This document shows, one piece after another, positions 56,560-60,735 of a stretch of DNA of 60,735 nt (positions are counted from its first letter, which is position 1; the number at the start of each line of letters is the position of its first letter). The position numbers and the translations under genes were made by a program. The notes below the pieces were generated by a model. It was not told the DNA's origin. It did not search any database and worked only from the letters and a program-made list of their open reading frames with translations. Source of the stretch: JBDHXE01 sp035445085 (lineage in GTDB: Bacteria > Bacteroidota > Ignavibacteria > Kapaibacteriales > UBA2268); assembly GCA_035445085.1 (NCBI GenBank), contig DAOMQA010000015.1, positions 1 through 60,735 on the forward strand, written 5' to 3'.

Positions 56560-57482
56560 TTTGTAATTTGAAAACTTGATAAAGCTCCCTCAAATTCAAT
56601 CATTACTACTTTCCCAGAAAAATTATCAGGTCGGAACTCGTATTTACCGTTATGCAAATCTTTAAAATTTACTAATTTATTTGCAGATAAAGCGCTTTCT
56701 GCCTCTACAAACGCCATTGACTCTCGAGGAAATTGTATGGCTATGCGAGAGAAACCAGAATTGATTTTTATCCATGTGGTATCTACTAAATCGCCAAATC
56801 TTAATTTTATACTTGTAGCTCCTGATTGCAAGTTTAAAGTCTTTACTTTTAGTTCTTTGAAATCTAAATCTACGTTCGATATTCCTGATTTTATATCAAT
56901 ATTATAAATTGGTAACTTATTAAGTTTGACAGTAGTTACTGTACTTGTTTTTTTACTATGGTTTTCTTTGAAAACACTTTCCTTATTGGGTCCAATAGAA
57001 ATATCTGCGTTTTGGAGCGAATCTTCTGATGAATTATTATTGATAACGATAGTTTTTGCATCAGCTTGCACTAATCCTATATCATCGCCGTTAGAGGTAA
57101 CTTTCAGCGAGGTGGCGCCCACTTGAATGTCTATATTAGCATACTTGGTTAATGAATCGATATCTACGATATCGGTAAAAGTATCATGGCTGTTATTTTC
57201 TGATACAAAACCTCTATCAAAATCGAATTCATTTGCTGATTTACTGATATTAAAAATTATTGAAACAATAAACAAAGAGACCATAATACCAGAAACTGAT
57301 GAAATAATGTATCTATAATTATCTGGGATTTTAAGGAAGGTCATACCCCACAATATTAGCACTATGGGCCAATATAATAAGAATTCACTTATATTGAATG
57401 TAAGTATATCGAGGTTACTTAGCAATAGAAGTAACCCCAATGATACTAAAAAGGATCCCCAGAAAAATGTTGCTGGTCTCAC
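56553..57482 (-). CDS. LiaF/DUF5668-type membrane protein with toast-rack C-terminal domain
   Basis: Several helices at the N-terminus (FFWGSFLVSLGLLLLLSNLD, WPIVLILWGMTFLK, YIISSVSGIMVSLFIVSIIF) precede a beta-rich domain with repeated strands (IDIQVGATSLKVTSNG, IDIKSGISNVDLDF, LNLQSGATSIKLRF). This resembles the toast-rack sensor domains of cell-envelope stress proteins. I chose the GTG at 57482 because it follows the PspC stop by one base. An ATG 51 bases upstream would lie inside that gene. Confidence 0.75.
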   Translation of the reverse strand: MRPATFFWGSFLVSLGLLLLLSNLDILTFNISEFLLYWPIVLILWGMTFLKIPDNYRYIISSVSGIMVSLFIVSIIFNISKSANEFDFDRGFVSENNSHDTFTDIVDIDSLTKYANIDIQVGATSLKVTSNGDDIGLVQADAKTIVINNNSSEDSLQNADISIGPNKESVFKENHSKKTSTVTTVKLNKLPIYNIDIKSGISNVDLDFKELKVKTLNLQSGATSIKLRFGDLVDTTWIKINSGFSRIAIQFPRESMAFVEAESALSANKLVNFKDLHNGKYEFRPDNFSGKVVMIEFEGALSSFQITNY

Positions 57483-57483
57483 A

Positions 57484-57942
57484 CTAATCACCACTATTTC
57501 TAAAGAAGTTCTGTTTATAAATGATAGCGACACCTATGAGTATTAATATAATTGGCACTAAATATTCAATTTCAAAACTTGGGAATATTTGATCGCTTAG
57601 TATGATTAAACCTAATGTGATTAATACTACTCCCCCCAAAACCCTCTTATCACTTTTCTTTTTTGCTTTACTCTCATCATAGTCATCAAAGTCAAAATTG
57701 CTTGATAAGTCCTCTGGTTCATATACATTCCCAAATTCATCGTAATCAAAGTCGTTATATTTACCTGCTGGTACAATAACCCATAATACTATGTATGCAA
57801 GAACGCCTATACCGTATGCCAATGTTATAATAATAAATAATGCTCTAATAATAACCGGATCCACTTCAAAATAATCAGCTAAGCCACTTGCTACTCCTGC
57901 CAACATTTTGTTTTGTTTGTTTCTATATAATTTCTTTATCAT
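57484..57942 (-). CDS. PspC domain membrane protein
   Basis: The 152-residue protein opens with a PspC domain (KLYRNKQNKMLAGVASGLAD, then DPVIIRALFIIITLAYGIGV and LWVIVPAG). An acidic linker follows and then a two-helix LiaF-like membrane part (VLGGVVLITLGLIIL, IEYLVPIILILIGVAII). GGAAGG precedes the ATG. With the adjoining toast-rack protein it forms a putative envelope-stress pair, comparable to PspC/LiaF modules. No histidine kinase is present here. Confidence 0.87.
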   Translation of the reverse strand: MIKKLYRNKQNKMLAGVASGLADYFEVDPVIIRALFIIITLAYGIGVLAYIVLWVIVPAGKYNDFDYDEFGNVYEPEDLSSNFDFDDYDESKAKKKSDKRVLGGVVLITLGLIILSDQIFPSFEIEYLVPIILILIGVAIIYKQNFFRNSGD

Positions 57943-58040
57943 TTTTACCTTCCTACAAAAAGATAATTCTAAGTTTAATTTATATACGAAATAATCTTTT
58001 TAGATGTTTCATAAAAATAGCGATTAATTATAAATAAAAG

Positions 58041-58118
58041 CTAAAGAATATTTTTAGAAGTTAAGGTACATTTATGTGGCAATGCTTCTGCATCTGACAA
58101 TTCATTTGATAAATACAT
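58041..58118 (-). CDS. Truncated small gene at the edge of the decayed element
   Basis: After the ATPase remnant's stop (58121), a start at 58118 with GAGG upstream opens 25 codons beginning MYLSNELSDAEALPHKCTLT. This is the spacing of an operon partner. No family is recognised; a longer gene may have been cut at the element junction, which would lie between 57.96 and 58.04 kb. Confidence 0.4.
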   Translation of the reverse strand: MYLSNELSDAEALPHKCTLTSKNIL

Positions 58119-58120
58119 AA

Positions 58121-58940
58121 TTACCTCTGTAAATTAAATGGATTATTAAATCTTAAATTTCCTACGTTGTTAAATATTTGGACTGACTTGTCGCTATGCC
58201 CGTCCCTGTGTTTAATTGTTTTTGCTACTCCTTTGCTAACTTGAATTTCTGTGTCTGCAAGGTGTGCAAATTTACGATTTCCAGTATAAGTGTTGCCAGT
58301 CTTTTGACTATGTGAGATTAGAATAAAACATATTTTAGGGTATTGTTCCCACAAATTTAACAATAATTGCTCGTCAAGATCAAAATTATCTTTGCTGTCT
58401 ATCGCTACACAAAAATACTTACCGGTTTCAATTAACTCTACTAATCTATTATAACTTCCGCTATCGTCAATATCAATATCTTTTAAATTTCTAATTCCAG
58501 CTTTTTTTACTCTTTCTGTAATTCGCCCTGCTTACCCCAAATTAGCATACTGAAAGGCGAATTAATATTATTCAATAATAATTTAGATTTGCCCTTTAGC
58601 TTCAATGGAATAGTTTTAATATTTGTAATATCGCTAAGATTAGTTACTTTATTAAAATCGTCTTGTAGCAAAGTATTCTCTTGCTCCGGTTTATCTAAAC
58701 TGTATTCGATATATTCGCCCTCGTCCAAATCTATGTTTATTTCTGGTTCGTCAAATAAAGTGCCTGTGTCTGATTTATTACCATAATAAACTTTTGGCAC
58801 TACGTCCATAATATTTAAATGACGTCCTTTATATTTTAAAACAAAGTTTGTATTATTGATAAAAACGTTATCAAAATTTTCTTTTGCTACTACACGCTCA
58901 AATTCTTTTATAAATTCGTTCCCGGTCTTGCCTGTAACAA
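58121..58940 (-). pseudogene. RecA-like ATPase part of a phage/element polyvalent protein, Walker A lost
   Basis: From about 58940 the frame reads LVTGKTGNEFIKEFERVVAK, VLKYKGRHLNIMDVVPKVYY, then LKGKSKLLLNNINSPFSMLI up to WGKQG, where a P-loop should continue. Instead that frame stops at 58507. The next frame goes on with RITERVKKAGIRNLKDIDID, YFCVAIDSKDNFDLD (Walker B-like), ICFILISHSQKTGN and ADTEIQVSKGVAKTIKHRDG, as in RecA/RadA-type ATPases of Bacteroidota mobile elements. Part of the P-loop region has therefore been deleted and the frame shifted. A single start codon for the whole cannot be found. Confidence 0.75.
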
Positions 58941-60322
58941 GTTTGCTTTGATGTCGTCTTTGTTATTGGGTAGAGTGCCAAACGTTTCGGACGTTGTGAC
59001 GGGGTTATCTTTGATAATATGACAAGTCGTGGCAACTGCCCTTTTATATAAAGTTTTAAAAGATAATTGTTTTCTGCTTGATCTTCTTTATAACTTCTTG
59101 TTTGGCAAGTTTGCGGGTATTTATCATTATGGCTAAATGTAAAAGGATCATTTGAAGGTATCAATTTTTCCATTTCGATAATAGCAAATTTGCCTTTTAG
59201 TATTTCTGACGGTGTTACAATGTCCGTCTGATCTCCATACAAGAAACCATTTACGATATTTGATTTTTTCTTTACTTTACCTTCCACCTTTGGATCTGGC
59301 TTCGATTCTGTTTTTATTTTCGATTCTTGCTTTTTGGCTTCTTTTTTCAAACTTGATAAATTAACTTTTAGCTTGATTTGATTTCCTACTTCTCTATTTA
59401 CAATGTCGTTCAATTCTAAATTGAATAGCAAAGAATTAATTTCAGGCATTGACAAAGTGGTATTGTCGATTATATCATCTGTTGTTATTTTGTTAATCTT
59501 TTTATTGATAAAAACTTGCAATAACTCTAACTCGGCTTCGCTAAATTCATAATTAGTTTCCGGTAAAAATTCTTCTGCTTGCTGTGCTTTTGGTGTTTCA
59601 AATTTTAGATTATCAGTTCCTGCACCGTTCAAAAATTCAATTATATTTTTGCAAAAATCAAAAACTAAATTATCAATTTTCTTGATTAATTTCGTATCGG
59701 GATAAGCTGAATTTTTATATTCATTTGCCGATTTGTAAAACATCTTATTTGTTGGGCTTCCTAAACGGTAATTAACCCACGTTTCAAAGGTTCTTGCAAA
59801 TACCTCTGTTCTACGTTTCCAATACTCTGCCGTTTCTCCGATCTCTTTTAGAGTAATTGCAAATTTTGTTAAATTATTGTTGTCGTCATAATATAAAATT
59901 TTAAATATTTGTTCCATAATTGAAACAAATTTATTTGAAGAATTTAAACGTCCAGCGTCAATTTGAAATCTTCCTGACAAACCACCCGATACATATTGAC
60001 CAAAACCATCTGTTTGATATTTGGTGAAAACGGCTGCTAAATTATCTATTGCGTGTCCAAATTCGTGTGCGAATGATCCCGAAGCTGCGTGAGGTTTTGT
60101 AATATTTATAATCGCATATTCGTAACTTTCATAGTGTGCAAATGCTCTACTTTTTCCACTTGCTCCGTAAGCTGTTGATAATTTTCTGCCCATTCCAATT
60201 TTATCATAAGATACATTAAATAAACTTCCCCATATATTCAATGCGTCTTTTATTCTTGCTGGGCTGTCTGATTGCGGTTTACAAGATATTGAATTTATAT
60301 CTATTGCCTTATCTGTTGCCAG
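58898..60322 (-). pseudogene. Polyvalent protein fragment: LPD1 zincin and DdrB-like segment
   Basis: The open frame reads IDINSISCKPQSDSPARIKD, then GMGRKLSTAYGASGKSRAFA and the LPD1 zincin motif SFAHEFGHAID, as in large polyvalent proteins of phages and conjugative elements. Near the end, MEKLIPSNDPFTFSHNDKYP and QTRSYKED match the segment preceding DdrB-like domains. No ATG starts it; a TTG at 60241 is the first usual start, and homology-like sequence extends above it. Around 59070 sense shifts to another frame (LSFKTLYKRAVATTCHIIKD, TFGTLPNNKDDIKAN, to 58911), then to the ATPase frame near 58940. It is a decayed gene. Confidence 0.72.
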
Positions 60323-60494
60323 CTTTAAATTCTGCCAACGCTTCCTCCGCCATCTCTAACATAAGTTTATGTTGAGGTGAATTTTCGTCCATCAATTCAT
60401 CATCCCAGACATCCTGAATAGATTTTGTTTTGACGCCGTTTTTTGCAGCTTTGCTAATCGGCTTTACCCTTTTACTTTCAATTTTTCCAATCAT
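60309..60494 (-). CDS. Small element protein, 61 residues, unknown
   Basis: From the ATG at 60494, with AAAGAG 6 bases before it, the protein reads MIGKIESKRVKPISKAAKNG and then an acidic half (DVWDDELMDENSPQHKLMLE) ending EALAEFKAGNR. It is basic at the front and acidic at the back, which would fit a small DNA-binding or antidote-like protein, but no family is recognised. Its end overlaps the start region of the polyvalent fragment, as in one operon. Confidence 0.5.
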   Translation of the reverse strand: MIGKIESKRVKPISKAAKNGVKTKSIQDVWDDELMDENSPQHKLMLEMAEEALAEFKAGNR

Positions 60495-60571
60495 AATTAA
60501 CTCTTTCATTTTCCATATAAACGAAAGAACAAATATATATATTTTTCCCAAATTATCTATGGGAGTTTTCT

Positions 60572-60688
60572 ATGGAAAACATTAACAATCAAGAATTGAT
60601 TGATGTCATGATCCAGTATATTGAGAACGTAAAAAGTCTAATCGATAAATACGAAATGATTATCGAATTGCTAAAAAAAGCTGAATAG
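60572..60688 (+). CDS. Small acidic helical protein, 38 residues, divergent
   Basis: GGGAG lies 6 bases before an ATG that opens MENINNQELIDVMIQYIENV and ends EMIIELLKKAE, a mostly helical peptide. It runs divergently from the 61-residue gene, so the 77 bases between them would hold both promoters. It is short, so the evidence is the ribosome-binding site and the absence of stops. Confidence 0.4.
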   Translation: MENINNQELIDVMIQYIENVKSLIDKYEMIIELLKKAE

Positions 60689-60735
60689 TCCTAAAATAAG
60701 TATACACAATTAAATTACCAAATTAATCCCCAATT

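Noticed and set aside
58121..58940. Independent functional RecA paralogue
   Set aside because: The Walker A is missing, the frame is broken and no start codon is available, so it is not a working ATPase.

Overview
The window is AT-rich chromosomal DNA from a bacterium of the Bacteroidota/Chlorobi (FCB) group. Three things point there. Secreted proteins end in type IX secretion (T9SS) sorting domains (the 15.7-20.7 kb and 28.5-32.7 kb genes). Several intergenic regions carry the group's promoter pattern, TTG then 20-23 nt then TAnnTTTG. Typical families are present: TonB-dependent receptors with a CarboxypepD_reg-like domain, a DUF5683 protein, a GEVED domain and PAP2_3. Many genes also have clear Shine-Dalgarno sequences (AGGAGG, GAGG, AAGGAG). 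That is uncommon in classical Bacteroidia and fits an early-branching Chlorobi, Ignavibacteria or Kapabacteria-like lineage better. The genus cannot be read from the sequence.

Layout. At 0-0.7 kb lie remains of mobile or defence DNA: a frameshifted IS3-type orfA and a C5 DNA methyltransferase N-terminus with an in-frame stop. A tRNA with anticodon CAT follows. At 1-2.2 kb are an AlbA_2/winged-helix protein and peptide deformylase. At 2.3-12.6 kb is a plus-strand run: murD-ftsW, two bacterial PH-domain membrane proteins, an unknown protein, accD, a beta-barrel protein, hpf, hprK and a DsbD-type reductase. A Kef/NhaP-type antiporter with a UspA-like tail converges on it. At 15-23 kb are a CruF-like carotenoid protein, a 1646-residue VWA/WD40/Hydin-like T9SS protein and a VWA membrane protein. 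At 23-25 kb recA and rpmI-rplT run on the minus strand. At 25-28.3 kb are rlmN, a secreted protein and anmK. At 28.5-38.4 kb are a large T9SS adhesin-like protein, a small secreted protein, a glycosyltransferase, a lipoprotein plus TonB-dependent receptor pair, and a CPBP protease.

At 38.6-40.8 kb gap and pgk form a glycolytic pair. A dense plus-strand block follows (41-49.9 kb): GDP-mannose synthesis (manC, then PGI/PMI), gcvPA, a FtsB/DivIC-like gene, a ROK kinase, ridA, DUF5683, ychF and a TonB-receptor-like barrel. A minus-strand block (49.8-55.1 kb) holds PAP2, rsmA, HIT, ftcD and a NAGPA-type glycosidase. At 55.2-57.9 kb are an enoyl-CoA hydratase and nadD, facing a PspC/toast-rack pair.

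The last 2.7 kb (58.0-60.7 kb) is foreign in character. It is a decayed phage or conjugative-element polyvalent protein (LPD1 zincin, DdrB-like segment, RecA-like ATPase) whose reading passes through all three minus frames and whose Walker A motif is lost, plus small element genes. Together with the left-edge debris, both ends of the window hold decayed mobile DNA around an otherwise intact housekeeping segment. I found no CRISPR array, rRNA or intact mobile element. No complete new system is evident. The most unusual items are the decayed polyvalent protein, the VWA-WD40-Hydin T9SS protein, the ROK kinase without zinc cysteines, and the PH-domain pair between ftsW and accD.
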